The notes beneath the pieces are model-generated. The model searched no databases and was not told the origin of the DNA. It worked only from the letters and a program-made list of their open reading frames with translations. The position numbers were made by a program, and so were the translations under genes. 64,000 bases of DNA from Candidatus Zhuqueibacterota bacterium (GTDB taxonomy: Bacteria > Zhuqueibacterota > Zhuqueibacteria > Oceanimicrobiales > Oceanimicrobiaceae): positions 1 through 64,000 of the forward strand of contig JAJDAG010000008.1 of NCBI GenBank assembly GCA_029262005.1, given 5' to 3'. Shown one piece after another: positions 1 through 8,349 of this stretch (position 1 is the stretch's first letter; every line of letters starts with the position of its first letter).

Positions 1-2
1 TT

Positions 3-908
3 CGCGGTGCCGGCGATGCAGCCATTTCAATGCGTGTTCTCTGGTTAGCAAACGGAATCAACATTGTGTTAGATCCTTGCCTTATTTTTGGCTTGGGGCC
101 ATTTCCTGAACTTGGTGTGCAAGGGGCTGCCATTGCCACAACCATCGGCCGCGGCATTGGCGTTCTCTACCAATTCATTAACCTTGGTAAAAAAGACAAG
201 CGCGTCAGCCTGGCCGGCAATAACGTGAAAATTGATTTTATTGTAATGAAGCGACTGTTGCAGCTTTCACTTGGCGGAATTGGCCAATTCGTTATCGCAA
301 CCTCAAGCTGGATCGGTTTAATGCGGATCATGGCAACTTTCGGCAGTGAAACGCTAGCCGGCTACACAATCGCCATCCGCGTATTAATATTTTCGATTTT
401 GCCTTCATGGGGCATGAGCAATGCTGCGGCCACGCTTGTCGGCCAAAATCTGGGCGCCGGACAGCCTGACCGCGCAGCAAAATCGGTATGGATTACCAGT
501 TGGGTCAACGCAGCGTTTCTATGCTGCATCGGTATTTTATTTCATACTTTTGATGAATTCCTTATTCGACTTTTCACCCAGGAACCCAGAGTCGTAGAAA
601 TTGGCGCTCAATGTCTGCGATATGTCAGCCTAGGTTACCCATGTTATGCTTTTGGCATGATAATGACCCAGGCTTTCAACGGCGCCGGTGACACAAAAAC
701 GCCGACAAAAATGAACTTATTTTGTTTTTGGCTATGTGAAATTCCTCTGGCTTATTTTCTGGCAACCAACCACAAGCTCTGGATAGCTCAAGGTCTGGGC
801 CTGAGAGAGTCCGGTGTGTTTATCGCCATCGTTCTAGCTGAATCTTTACTGGGAATTTTAGGAATGGTTTTATTTAAACGCGGTAAGTGGAAAAGTCAAA
901 AAGTATAA
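3..908 (+). CDS. MATE family efflux transporter, C-terminal part (cut by window start)
   Basis: This is the C-terminal part of a multidrug and toxic compound extrusion (MATE) antiporter, an inner-membrane protein that exports drugs or cations in exchange for Na+ or H+. The reading frame is open from base 3 and runs into a protein-like RGAGDA stretch before the first ATG at base 30, so the gene starts outside the window. Several hydrophobic segments and the MATE-like pattern [10 protein letters not shown] near the C-terminus are visible. A second MATE gene lies 480 bases downstream, with an ArsC-family gene between them. Family assignment is firm; the substrate cannot be told. Confidence 0.88.
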   Translation, partial: RGAGDAAISMRVLWLANGINIVLDPCLIFGLGPFPELGVQGAAIATTIGRGIGVLYQFINLGKKDKRVSLAGNNVKIDFIVMKRLLQLSLGGIGQFVIATSSWIGLMRIMATFGSETLAGYTIAIRVLIFSILPSWGMSNAAATLVGQNLGAGQPDRAAKSVWITSWVNAAFLCCIGILFHTFDEFLIRLFTQEPRVVEIGAQCLRYVSLGYPCYAFGMIMTQAFNGAGDTKTPTKMNLFCFWLCEIPLAYFLATNHKLWIAQGLGLRESGVFIAIVLAESLLGILGMVLFKRGKWKSQKV

Positions 909-935
909 CCACCGAATCTAATGGAGGACATCAAA

Positions 936-1289
936 GTGGGAAAAGTACAAATCTGGCATAATCCCAGTTGCTCAAAAAGCCGACAGGGGATGGCTTATCT
1001 TAACGAAAAACAGTGTGACATCGAAGTCTTTGAGTATAAGAAGACAACCTTTGCTCCCAAAACACTGGAAGCGTTAATTAAGTCCAGTGACCAGCCGTTG
1101 TCGGATTTTGTTCGAACAAACGAGCCTGAATTCAAATCTCTGGGGCTGGATCTTAACACCCTGACACCGGAGACTTTTGCAGAAATTGCGGCCGAGTATC
1201 CTAAGCTGCTACAGCGGCCAATTATCATCAAAGATGGTAAAGCAGTCATTGCCAGGCCCATCAGCAAAATAGATGAACTGCTCGGGTAA
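936..1289 (+). CDS. ArsC/Spx-family reductase (arsenate reductase-like)
   Basis: A small thioredoxin-fold protein of the glutaredoxin-dependent arsenate reductase family, 117 residues, the usual family length. The N-terminal HNPSCSKSR motif holds the nucleophilic cysteine. Three arginines that bind oxyanion in the E. coli ArsC family have visible counterparts: FVRTN, LQRPI and IARPIS. The start chosen is GTG at 936 because GGAGG at 923-927 lies 8 bases before it; the ATG at 921 overlaps that ribosome binding site and is less likely. No ars operon genes are near, so it may be a YffB-type housekeeping reductase rather than an arsenic resistance enzyme. Confidence 0.85.
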   Translation: MGKVQIWHNPSCSKSRQGMAYLNEKQCDIEVFEYKKTTFAPKTLEALIKSSDQPLSDFVRTNEPEFKSLGLDLNTLTPETFAEIAAEYPKLLQRPIIIKDGKAVIARPISKIDELLG

Positions 1290-1385
1290 ATAATAACACA
1301 GTATGAGCCCCTTACGATTTACGCAGAACGATGTTTTTAAATTCAATTCTACCTTGAACCTTGCCAACCGGGTTGGCTAGAAAGA

Positions 1386-2738
1386 ATGCATGCAAACGCT
1401 TCAACCAAAATGCAAATGATTCTGCAAGAAATAAAATCAACCGTGAGAGTAGGCACCCCAATCGTTACGGCGCAACTCGTGCAAATGTCCATGGGCTTCA
1501 CCGACACGATCATGGCCGGACGGCTGAGTGCGAAAGATCTTGCAGCCGTGGCTGTAGGCGGCAGCCTGTTCATTACCATATTGTTGTTTTCTATGGGTGT
1601 CATGATGGCCGTGAGCCCGGTTGTGGCACATCTGTTCGGCGCCAACCGCAAGCAGGAAATTGGCCGAAATCTTTGGTCTGCCCTATGGTTGAGTCAATTT
1701 ATGGCGTTGCCGGCCATTTTGATGCTGCGCAACATGACACATCTTATGCATTTCTTCAACATCAAAGAAACGCTCATCCCGATCACACAAGGTTATCTCG
1801 ACGCATTTGCATGGGGCTTTCCAGCCATGTTTGCCTATTTCGGTCTGCGGTTTTTTTTCGAAGGTCTGGCGATCACCAAACCGGCGATGTATTTTGCGGT
1901 GATTGGTTCGCTGGTAAACATAGCAGGCAATTGGGTGTTCATGTACGGCCACTTTGGTTTTCCGGCTATGGGCGCAGTTGGCACCGGCTGGGCCACCGCA
2001 CTTGTGCAATGGATCATGCTGACGTGTATGGTCACTTTTACCTTTCGCCATAAAATCGACCGGGAATTTAATATCTTTGGCAGCTTTCATTTTCCACAAT
2101 TGAAATACCAAAAAGAGCTGCTTGGCATCGGTCTGCCGAACGGCGCCAGCATCTCCATTGAGGTAACCCTGTTTGCGATAGTAGCACTTATTATGGGTTC
2201 ACTCGGGGTGAAAACCGTTGCTGCACACCAGGTTACCATAAACTTTGCAGCATTCACATTCATGGTGCCATTGGGGATTTCTTTCGCAAGCACAGCGCGT
2301 GTGGGTTTTGCGGCGGGCCAGGGTGATCTGGCCAAGGCCAGGCTGCTTGGTTTCATCGGAATCGGCCTGTCTACATTGATTATGACCACCGCCGCAATTC
2401 TAATGATAACAGCCCCCGGGCTGATTGTCGCCATTTACACCACCGACTTAGAGGTAAAACAATTGGCCGTAAAGTTACTGGTGCTGGCCGGTTTTTTCCA
2501 AATATCAGACGGCTTGCAGGTGGCCGCATTTGGCGCCCTGCGTGGTTTGAAAGACACACGAATTCCGCTCCTGTTTAATATTGTCGCTTACTGGCTTGTT
2601 GGCCTGCCCGTCGGCTATTGGCTCGGTGTAAAACTAAACTACGGTGCACCCGGCCTTTGGATTGGCTTGATTGCGGGTTTAACCGTAGCCGCAATCTTAC
2701 ACAACTGGCGTTTCTATCTGTTGACACAACGGAAATGA
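1386..2738 (+). CDS. MATE family efflux transporter (NorM-like)
   Basis: A full-length MATE antiporter of 450 residues with about twelve predicted hydrophobic segments. It is an inner-membrane exporter driven by Na+ or H+. The first half shows the VQMSMGFTDTIMAGRLS pattern typical of NorM-type members and the second half shows LPNGASISIEVTLFA and GALRGLKDTRIP, both family signatures. It is probably cotranscribed with nothing downstream, since the next 550 bases are non-coding. It may have its own promoter in the 96 bases after the ArsC-family gene. Start at ATG 1386 has only a weak AAAG upstream. Confidence 0.92.
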   Translation: MHANASTKMQMILQEIKSTVRVGTPIVTAQLVQMSMGFTDTIMAGRLSAKDLAAVAVGGSLFITILLFSMGVMMAVSPVVAHLFGANRKQEIGRNLWSALWLSQFMALPAILMLRNMTHLMHFFNIKETLIPITQGYLDAFAWGFPAMFAYFGLRFFFEGLAITKPAMYFAVIGSLVNIAGNWVFMYGHFGFPAMGAVGTGWATALVQWIMLTCMVTFTFRHKIDREFNIFGSFHFPQLKYQKELLGIGLPNGASISIEVTLFAIVALIMGSLGVKTVAAHQVTINFAAFTFMVPLGISFASTARVGFAAGQGDLAKARLLGFIGIGLSTLIMTTAAILMITAPGLIVAIYTTDLEVKQLAVKLLVLAGFFQISDGLQVAAFGALRGLKDTRIPLLFNIVAYWLVGLPVGYWLGVKLNYGAPGLWIGLIAGLTVAAILHNWRFYLLTQRK

Positions 2739-2837
2739 AGAACTGCCAGTTTCCCGCCCAACGTAACACGCCTCATAAATCATCGAATGGTGATGATTTG
2801 AAAACAAGGTGTATCAATTTAAACTGCCAATAATACT

Positions 2838-2990
2838 CGGGAAGGGTCAATGTCCCCCGGGGAGGGTAAAGCCCGCCCGGGAAGGGGTAAAAGTCCCCCG
2901 CGGAGGGTAAAACCCGCCCGGGAAAGGGTAAACTGCCCCCGGGGAGGATCGAAGTTCCCCCCGGAGGGCTCAAAGTCTTCCGGGAAGGAC
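2838..2990. repeat. GC-rich tandem array, about eight units of 20-21 bases
   Basis: About eight degenerate units, each with a core like CCCGGGGAGGGTAAA or CCCGGGAAGGGTAAA, follow one another without spacers. Core starts fall near 2838, 2858, 2878, 2899, 2919, 2940, 2961 and 2981, giving a period of 20-21. Two unit types alternate, one with TCCCCCGGGG and one with CCGCCCGGGAA. Most units carry a CCGG or CCCGGG palindrome, so the array could fold into serial hairpins in RNA or cruciform DNA. There are no spacers, so it is not a CRISPR. Read on the minus strand it would encode a Pro/Gly-rich seven-residue repeat, probably by chance. Confidence 0.85.
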
Positions 2991-3016
2991 AATAAAAGAA
3001 CCCCGCATTTTTTCGT

Positions 3017-3045
3017 TTGACATTATTAACTTGCGGTTCTATATT
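3017..3045 (+). promoter_or_regulatory. Predicted sigma70-type promoter for the restriction-modification operon
   Basis: TTGACA at 3017-3022 and TATATT at 3040-3045 are separated by exactly 17 bases, close to the sigma70 consensus. Transcription would start near 3052 and give a leader of about 240 bases before the methyltransferase ATG at 3296, with the hairpin at 3138-3170 inside it. Confidence 0.6.
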
Positions 3046-3137
3046 AACCCCACATACTTGACTCCAAGTATTCGCGATGCTACCAAAATCGTGGGAAAAA
3101 CAAATTGTCGATGAAGGGAATTATAATTAACTTTAAT

Positions 3138-3170
3138 CAAGCGGGCTTCCAAAAAGCGGAGACCCGCTTG
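3138..3170 (+). other. Hairpin in the leader of the methyltransferase gene
   Basis: CAAGCGGG at 3138-3145 pairs with CCCGCTTG at 3163-3170, and after one mismatch four inner pairs close a seven-base loop. No T-run follows, so it is not a typical intrinsic terminator. It may be a leader structure that tunes restriction-modification expression or the end of a small transcript. Confidence 0.45.
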
Positions 3171-3295
3171 TAGACGCCAATTAGCTCAAGTCATTAAAGG
3201 TCTTGTTCCACATAGTCCAACTAACTTGATTTTAGAGCCTATTTTCTTTTTTTTCATAAAGCGAAATAAATATTTAATTTAATTTTTGGGGAATT

Positions 3296-4156
3296 ATGGA
3301 AATATCAAACAATCTAATTTTAGGCGATTGTAGCGAAAAGCTCAAAAACATTGTTGACAACTCAATAGATTTGATTTTTACGTCTCCACCCTATGCTGAT
3401 GCTCGAAAAAAAACTTATGGTGGGATACATCCTGATAAATATGTCGAATGGTTTTTGCCCATATCTGAGGAATTACTACGAGTTCTAAAACCAACTGGAA
3501 CTTTTGTTCTAAATATCAAAGAGCGTGTCCTTAATGGTGAAAGACACACTTATGTCTTAGAATTAATCATGAAGATGCGTGAGCAAGGATGGCTGTGGAC
3601 GGAAGAATTTATGTGGCATAAAAAAAATTCCTATCCTGGTAAGTGGCCAAATCGTTTTAGAGATTCTTGGGAAAGATTGTTACAATTTAATAAACATAAA
3701 AAGTTTCATATGTACCAGGAAGAAGTAATGGTGCCAATGGGGGATTGGGCAAAGAACAGACTTCGCAATTTAAGCGCAACTGATAAAACCAGAGACGAAT
3801 CAAATGTGCAAAGCGGGTTTGGTAAAAATATCTCAAATTGGTTAGACCGTGAGATGGCGTATCCTACAAATGTTATTCATACGGCCACTGAATGTGGAAA
3901 TAGAAATCATAGCGCTGTCTTTCCAGAATCATTACCAGAATGGTTTATTAAATTATTTACAAAAGAAGAAGATTGTGTACTAGATCCGTTTATGGGTTCA
4001 GGAACTACCCTCAAAGTTGCGCAAAGGCTTCGTCGAAATTCAATCGGAATTGAAATTGATGAATCGTATTTTGACATGGTATATAAACAGGTAAATTCTA
4101 CAGAGCTCTTCTTGTTCGATAAAAGGAAACAATATGCCCCCACTCAATCTAGTTGA
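3296..4156 (+). CDS. Type II DNA methyltransferase, beta class
   Basis: A site-specific DNA methyltransferase that protects host DNA from the restriction enzyme encoded next to it. The catalytic motif TSPPY (about residues 29-33) precedes the S-adenosylmethionine-binding motif DPFMGSGTT (about residue 223), the order that defines the beta class. SPPY is most common in N4-cytosine enzymes, though N6-adenine is possible. Its 286 residues are normal for the class. The last 23 bases overlap the restriction gene, indicating translational coupling. The gene is clearly more AT-rich than its neighbours, consistent with horizontal transfer. The recognition sequence cannot be read from the protein. Confidence 0.92.
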   Translation: MEISNNLILGDCSEKLKNIVDNSIDLIFTSPPYADARKKTYGGIHPDKYVEWFLPISEELLRVLKPTGTFVLNIKERVLNGERHTYVLELIMKMREQGWLWTEEFMWHKKNSYPGKWPNRFRDSWERLLQFNKHKKFHMYQEEVMVPMGDWAKNRLRNLSATDKTRDESNVQSGFGKNISNWLDREMAYPTNVIHTATECGNRNHSAVFPESLPEWFIKLFTKEEDCVLDPFMGSGTTLKVAQRLRRNSIGIEIDESYFDMVYKQVNSTELFLFDKRKQYAPTQSS

Positions 4157-4874
4157 TGTTAAGGATTATGTCGAAAAAAATATTGGAACATTCCACTCCA
4201 AAAGACTGCAAAGCATTGAACAATTAAAGTTATCAAAAATTTTAAAAAGAAAAAATCCATATCTATTTAAAGCAAAAAACATCCTCACAGCACAAGACCT
4301 AATTCAATCTTTAATTGATGCACACTTATCCTCTCAAGAAGAAACAATCTTTGGTGATTTTCTTGAGAGCTTGGCTATTTTTATAAATAATCAAGTTTAT
4401 GGCGGCTCTAAATCTTCTACTGAAGGAATAGATTTAGAATTTGATGTCAATGGAATTAGATACATTGTTTCAATAAAATCTGGTCCTAATTGGGGGAATA
4501 GCAGTCAAATTAGCAGAATGAAAGGTAACTTCATTCGAGCAATTCGTGTCTTGCGTACTGGGAATTCACAACTTCATATTATTCCTGTGAATGGTTGTTG
4601 CTATGGCCGTGACAATAGACCTGATAAAGGGGATTATTTCAAATATTGTGGACAAAAGTTTTGGGAATTTATTTCTGGAAACTCTGAATTATATATCGAG
4701 ATAATCAAACCTCTTGGTCATAAAACAAAAGAAAAGAATGAAGAATTTTTAGAAACTTATTCCAAAATTATTAACAAGTTCACTCTTGAATTTAATTTAG
4801 ATTTCTGTGATGACGGAATCATAAACTGGCAAAAATTATTAAAATTTAATTCTTCTGACTTAAGTAAAGGTTAA
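4134..4874 (+). CDS. PmeII-like type II restriction endonuclease
   Basis: The likely partner endonuclease, 246 residues. The protein resembles the PmeII family as I recall it, with a conserved N-terminal block (NPYLFKAKNILTAQDL), a mid block SSQEETIFGDFLE, and the probable catalytic region EGIDLEFD followed by YIVSIKSGPNWG, where Asp and Lys could form a PD-(D/E)xK-type site. NGCCYGRDN follows and may be structural. The start ATG at 4134 lies within the methyltransferase gene in another frame. AT content is high, like its partner. Function as an endonuclease rests on the family resemblance and the gene pair; cleavage site is unknown. Confidence 0.82.
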   Translation: MPPLNLVDVKDYVEKNIGTFHSKRLQSIEQLKLSKILKRKNPYLFKAKNILTAQDLIQSLIDAHLSSQEETIFGDFLESLAIFINNQVYGGSKSSTEGIDLEFDVNGIRYIVSIKSGPNWGNSSQISRMKGNFIRAIRVLRTGNSQLHIIPVNGCCYGRDNRPDKGDYFKYCGQKFWEFISGNSELYIEIIKPLGHKTKEKNEEFLETYSKIINKFTLEFNLDFCDDGIINWQKLLKFNSSDLSKG

Positions 4875-4924
4875 TTCCAGATTCTATATAGCGTAAATGT
4901 TCTGACGACCCCTAATCATGTAAT

Positions 4925-4959
4925 GGCGGGTTTCTCTCCCGCCCCTGACTTGTTCAGGG
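4925..4959. terminator. Two adjacent hairpins between convergent genes
   Basis: GGCGGG (4925-4930) pairs with CCCGCC (4938-4943), and CCCTGA (4943-4948) pairs with TCAGGG (4954-4959). They lie between the plus-strand restriction gene and the minus-strand CsgG-like gene and may stop transcription from either side, though no strong T-run follows. The rest of 4875-5096 shows nothing recognisable. Confidence 0.4.
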
Positions 4960-5096
4960 ATTCGGCCATTTACCACAAAATGAATGTCAGACTTAATAAA
5001 AAAATATCGCACCTGGTCTTACCAGCGCCAGCGCCTGGGAAAACAGGACGCCCAAGGGAGACAATCCGAAGTCCCACTTTCCGCTCACCGGTCACA

Positions 5097-6029
5097 CTAC
5101 TTCAGCCGGACAAAATCTCCTCTCTGAAAACCCGAACCATCTACAATTTTACATTGTGATGCTTTTCCTTCGCCAACATTAGGATTCATAACTTCGATGA
5201 CGCCGATTTTGGTATCTATGCTGCCCAACGAAATTCCAGTATCCGGATCGATGAGCTCCTCACCCTTATGATAAATAACAAACCGATCTCCGGTTTTTAA
5301 GCCGCTTGTTGCACCGGCATTGACAAAAACCAATCCATTCTTTTCCGTGACTACTTTTGCCTGCCACGGTATTTGGGGAGCGCTTTTGTTAATCATTTTC
5401 ACAACGCCCTGAACAGCATCGCGGGCAGCCTTGCCCACAAGCGACTCATCAAAAGATTTGCGATTTTTGAAATGAATTTTTCGTGTGTCAACGCGAATCC
5501 CTTTGGATGATTTTTCTTTGCGTATGTTTTCGGCGCTGACAATTTCACCCGTTGTCGTATTTACCATGCGGCAATCGATTGCGACTGTGGCTGACTGACT
5601 CTGCAGGCCGAGTCCAAACCCTTTTACCCGACCACCGGTATCACTTTTTTTATAGCCGAATTCACTCACAGAACCCATAACCGCCAATTCCACACCCAGA
5701 ACCTTGCCTACCTTGGCCGCGCTTTCTTCGGTGACAATGCCACCTGCACCCAAACCCTGCTCTACTAAAATCTGATTCAGCTCCTGCCGTTCGATAACGC
5801 GGTAGCTTCCGGTCTTTACCAACGCTGTCGTCACCATATCGCTCACACCTTCACCCACTCCTTTGCTACTCCACCAGCCGAATTTTCCATCGGTTTTGTC
5901 ATTGAAAACAAAAACCGCCACACGTTTTTTAATCCGTGCTTTCTGGTCGCCTTTACCGATGGCCGGGATAACAGAAAATTGCATTGCCATCAAAAGACCC
6001 AAGCAAAGACTCAGAAATATTCTTTTCAT
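5097..6029 (-). CDS. CsgG/HfaB-family periplasmic protein with FlgT-like C-terminal domain
   Basis: An exported 310-residue protein. A signal peptide covers about residues 1-25 and has no lipobox cysteine, unlike true CsgG. Residues of about 35-200 look like the CsgG domain (RVAVFVFNDKT, YRVIERQELNQIL, VMGSVSEFG), used in curli secretion pores and in several envelope proteins. The C-terminal 90 residues (VNAGATSGLKTGDRF, GVIEVMNPNVGEGKA) resemble the FlgT C-terminal domain. No curli subunit or flagellar gene is near, so a role in curli or flagella is not supported; an envelope assembly function is a fair guess. GGAGG lies just before the ATG. Confidence 0.82.
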   Translation of the reverse strand: MKRIFLSLCLGLLMAMQFSVIPAIGKGDQKARIKKRVAVFVFNDKTDGKFGWWSSKGVGEGVSDMVTTALVKTGSYRVIERQELNQILVEQGLGAGGIVTEESAAKVGKVLGVELAVMGSVSEFGYKKSDTGGRVKGFGLGLQSQSATVAIDCRMVNTTTGEIVSAENIRKEKSSKGIRVDTRKIHFKNRKSFDESLVGKAARDAVQGVVKMINKSAPQIPWQAKVVTEKNGLVFVNAGATSGLKTGDRFVIYHKGEELIDPDTGISLGSIDTKIGVIEVMNPNVGEGKASQCKIVDGSGFQRGDFVRLK

Positions 6030-6089
6030 CTCATGTCCTCCGGGATATTGTTGTTCAAAATGAGTGTCGTCTTACAAAAATAATAAGTC

Positions 6090-6118
6090 AATATAGCGTT
6101 CTGCTATGAAGAAATCAA
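6090..6118 (-). promoter_or_regulatory. Predicted promoter for the CsgG-like gene
   Basis: On the minus strand TTGATT (6118-6113) and TATATT (6095-6090) are separated by 17 bases. A start near 6083 would give a leader of roughly 55 bases before the ATG at 6029. Confidence 0.45.
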
Positions 6119-6156
6119 CTGGTAACGATTGTGCTCAATACAGAAGGATGCTCTTG

Positions 6157-6630
6157 CTAGACAACGGAACTCACGCACCCTGTTCTAACTCCCAAGTCAC
6201 GCCAGGAAGTCAAATCAAGAGTCAAACAGATAACACCGCTAGTTGGCATCCAATCAATATGTGTTTCTGCCAAAGCGTTGGCAAGTTCAGAAATGCCCGG
6301 ATTGTGACCAACAAGGATAACGGAGCCAAGGTCATCACTCAGACTCTGAAGCACATGTAACAAGTGCGCCGCTTCTGCCAGGTAGAGCTCCTGTTCCTCG
6401 ACGACCTGTCTCATGGGGAACCCAATTGTCTCAGCAATAATCAGAGCCGTGTGAGCCGCGCGTTTAGCAGCGCTTGTAAGAATTAAATCCAGCTTAACTC
6501 CGGACTCAGCAAATCGCTTTCCGGCAGTTTGAGCATCCAGAACACCCTGTTTATCGAGGCAACGCAGAAAATCCTTCCCCTTTCTACCGTTTTCTGCATT
6601 AGCATGTCGAATCAAAAAGAGATACTTCAT
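6157..6630 (-). CDS. sixA: SixA-type phosphohistidine phosphatase
   Basis: A 157-residue histidine phosphatase of the SixA type, which removes phosphate from phosphohistidine in signalling phosphotransfer domains or acts on small phosphate esters. The catalytic RHA motif is at residues 8-10 (LIRHANAENG), and the second conserved histidine is in VGHNPG. The length is that of the small single-domain family. Its ATG abuts the stop codon of the upstream lipoprotein gene with no gap, so the two are probably cotranscribed. The physiological partner is unknown. Confidence 0.87.
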   Translation of the reverse strand: MKYLFLIRHANAENGRKGKDFLRCLDKQGVLDAQTAGKRFAESGVKLDLILTSAAKRAAHTALIIAETIGFPMRQVVEEQELYLAEAAHLLHVLQSLSDDLGSVILVGHNPGISELANALAETHIDWMPTSGVICLTLDLTSWRDLGVRTGCVSSVV

Positions 6631-7551
6631 TTAATGTAACCTAAAGTCATATTGAATAAAAACATCAGGCGCAGAAAATTGTTCCTCCTTACCAGTGAAA
6701 ACCGTTATTCGCGCTCCCAGTAAAATTCGCCCCATGCTTGAAACATTCATATAAATTCCACCTGCAGCGGTATTGAATGTCGGTGAATTCCGAAAACTAT
6801 CGCGGCTTGAAATACGGACCTCTGGAAAATCTTCGTCAAAGTCATACAACCGTTGCGAGCCAATGGCGTAATTGAAAAAATAATTGAACGGCCAATCTTT
6901 GCGGTGGCTATTGGCAGTAAACATCAGGGCAATGTTGTAGTGCTGTTGCCGTTTGCTGACATTGAACAAGTATACATCACGCAATCCATCACCACCAAAT
7001 GAGCCTTCTCTTTTTACGATTAAGGCGTTGTAGCGGGTGCGGTGCAACCCAAAGTTCACATCAAACCTCCAGGCCCACCTTTCGGCTTGCCGGAAAAAAC
7101 CGAACCCAAAATTTTGGTCCCAGAATTCATGGTCTGCTTTGCCGACATAACTCATTCCACCTGTTAAAGCGAATCCATCGGAGAGCGGGAAATCAATCTC
7201 AACGCCTCCTTGCCACTCCGGAGCACGCCAAACAAAATTTGTTCCCTCAAAAGAATGAGTGTTCGTACCTTCCCATTCTTGATACCGGCTTCCAGACACC
7301 GGTTCAATCTGAAAAATGCCATCGCCATTTACCATGGTGTGCTCCGGAACCTGGGCGCTAAGTTGGTCTTTCATATTCTTTGCAGCATAAGCGTGCAGCT
7401 CAAAGTCACCGGCAGCTCTATTTTTTTCAGTAATGCGGATACCACGCTTAACGGGAGCACCCTCCATGTCAATTCTTTGTAAACTGGCAATGGTGCAACC
7501 CGTTGTAATTGTAAACAAAGCCACGATAATGAGTGCAATCTCCTTTCTCAT
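6631..7551 (-). CDS. Putative outer-membrane lipoprotein, function unknown
   Basis: A 306-residue protein with a signal peptide ending in a lipobox (ITTGC, Cys19). The rest is rich in aromatic residues and alternating short strands, ending in VFIQYDFRLH, a terminal pattern like that of outer-membrane beta barrels. I do not recognise a named family. It lies 24 bases after the AMP nucleosidase gene and abuts sixA, so it probably belongs to the same long transcript that starts with the 3-methyladenine glycosylase and efflux genes. A role as an envelope protein is inferred only from these features. Confidence 0.7.
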   Translation of the reverse strand: MRKEIALIIVALFTITTGCTIASLQRIDMEGAPVKRGIRITEKNRAAGDFELHAYAAKNMKDQLSAQVPEHTMVNGDGIFQIEPVSGSRYQEWEGTNTHSFEGTNFVWRAPEWQGGVEIDFPLSDGFALTGGMSYVGKADHEFWDQNFGFGFFRQAERWAWRFDVNFGLHRTRYNALIVKREGSFGGDGLRDVYLFNVSKRQQHYNIALMFTANSHRKDWPFNYFFNYAIGSQRLYDFDEDFPEVRISSRDSFRNSPTFNTAAGGIYMNVSSMGRILLGARITVFTGKEEQFSAPDVFIQYDFRLH

Positions 7552-7575
7552 TACGATCTCCTTGTTAATACAAAA

Positions 7576-8349
7576 CTAATAGCGAAAATGCTTAATCTGT
7601 TCACCCTTCTCGCCAAGCTCAGTCATGGCATCAATTCCGATTTGTAAGTGGGCTACTGCCCAGTTGGCTGTTACTTTTTCATCCGACTCCTCCGTCTTGA
7701 CACCTTCCGGGGTAACCGGCACATCAGAAACCAGCAACAGCGCACCGTGGGCGATTTCATTATAATGTCCCACGATAAAAAAAGTGGCCGTTTCCATATC
7801 AATGGCAATACAGGTGTTGCGCCTTAAATGCTCCCTGAAAATATCATCATGCTCCCACAAACGGCGATTCGTTGTGTAGACAACGCCAGTACGGTATTCA
7901 TGTCCCTTTTCAACAATTTTGTCTGAAACAAATTTATGCAATTTAAATGAGGGCAGTGCCGGTACTTCAGGTGGAAAATAATCGTTGCTCGTACCCTCTC
8001 CACGAATGGCCGCAATAGGAAGAATAAAATGGCCAATCTCCGTGGCCTTTTTAAGTCCGCCGCATTTACCGAGAAAGAGCACTCCTTTGGGCCGGATCGC
8101 AGTCAATAAATCCATGATCGTTGCTGCATTGGGTGAGCCAATTCCGAAGTTTATAAAGGTGAGGCCGCTGCTGTTTGTCGTTGCCTGCATCGGCTTTCCA
8201 TCGCCAAACACATCACAGTTAAACTGGTCAGCAAATCGTCCTACATAATCCCGAAAATTTGTCAGCAGTATGTACTCTCCGAAATTGCCAAGCGGCATCC
8301 CGGTGTAACGTGGTAACCAGTTTTTTGCAAGCTCAAGCCTTTCGATCAT
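7576..8349 (-). CDS. amn: AMP nucleosidase, short form
   Basis: Hydrolyses AMP to adenine and ribose 5-phosphate in the cytoplasm, part of purine salvage. The 257-residue protein corresponds to the phosphorylase-like catalytic domain found as a stand-alone enzyme in Bacteroidetes and relatives, shorter than the E. coli enzyme of about 480 residues. Diagnostic stretches are NFGIGSPNAATIMDLL, FLGKCGGLKK, RGEGTSNDYFPPEVPA and AIDMETATFF. The start chosen is ATG 8349, with AAAAAGG upstream and alignment with the usual NWLPRYTG N-terminus. It overlaps the end of the RND transporter gene by 17 bases, indicating coupling. Confidence 0.92.
   Translation of the reverse strand: MIERLELAKNWLPRYTGMPLGNFGEYILLTNFRDYVGRFADQFNCDVFGDGKPMQATTNSSGLTFINFGIGSPNAATIMDLLTAIRPKGVLFLGKCGGLKKATEIGHFILPIAAIRGEGTSNDYFPPEVPALPSFKLHKFVSDKIVEKGHEYRTGVVYTTNRRLWEHDDIFREHLRRNTCIAIDMETATFFIVGHYNEIAHGALLLVSDVPVTPEGVKTEESDEKVTANWAVAHLQIGIDAMTELGEKGEQIKHFRY

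Larger units (their letters stand above)
2739..3295. other. Intergenic region upstream of the restriction-modification genes
   Basis: This 557-base stretch has no convincing gene. It holds a GC-rich tandem array (2838-2990), a consensus-like promoter (3017-3045), a long hairpin (3138-3170) and then a very AT-rich leader with T and A runs up to the methyltransferase start. The sharp change from GC-rich repeats to AT-rich sequence marks a boundary of accessory DNA. Confidence 0.7.

Noticed and set aside
1361-2053. 230-codon plus-strand frame overlapping the second MATE gene
   Set aside because: It is out of frame with the clear MATE protein, and its sequence is rich in His and Arg as in chance frames.
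2773-2973. Pro/Gly-rich protein on the minus strand across the tandem repeats
   Set aside because: The seven-residue periodicity is a by-product of 20-21-base DNA repeats; there is no ribosome binding site, and period changes between 20 and 21 break the phase.
2838-2990. CRISPR array
   Set aside because: Units are directly adjacent and degenerate, with no unique spacers and no cas genes nearby.
4923-5159. Small gene between the restriction endonuclease and the CsgG-like gene
   Set aside because: It covers two hairpins and the end of the opposite gene, lacks a ribosome binding site, and its protein resembles nothing.
6106-6360. Plus-strand frame opposite sixA
   Set aside because: It is antisense to a well-supported phosphatase gene and has no family resemblance.
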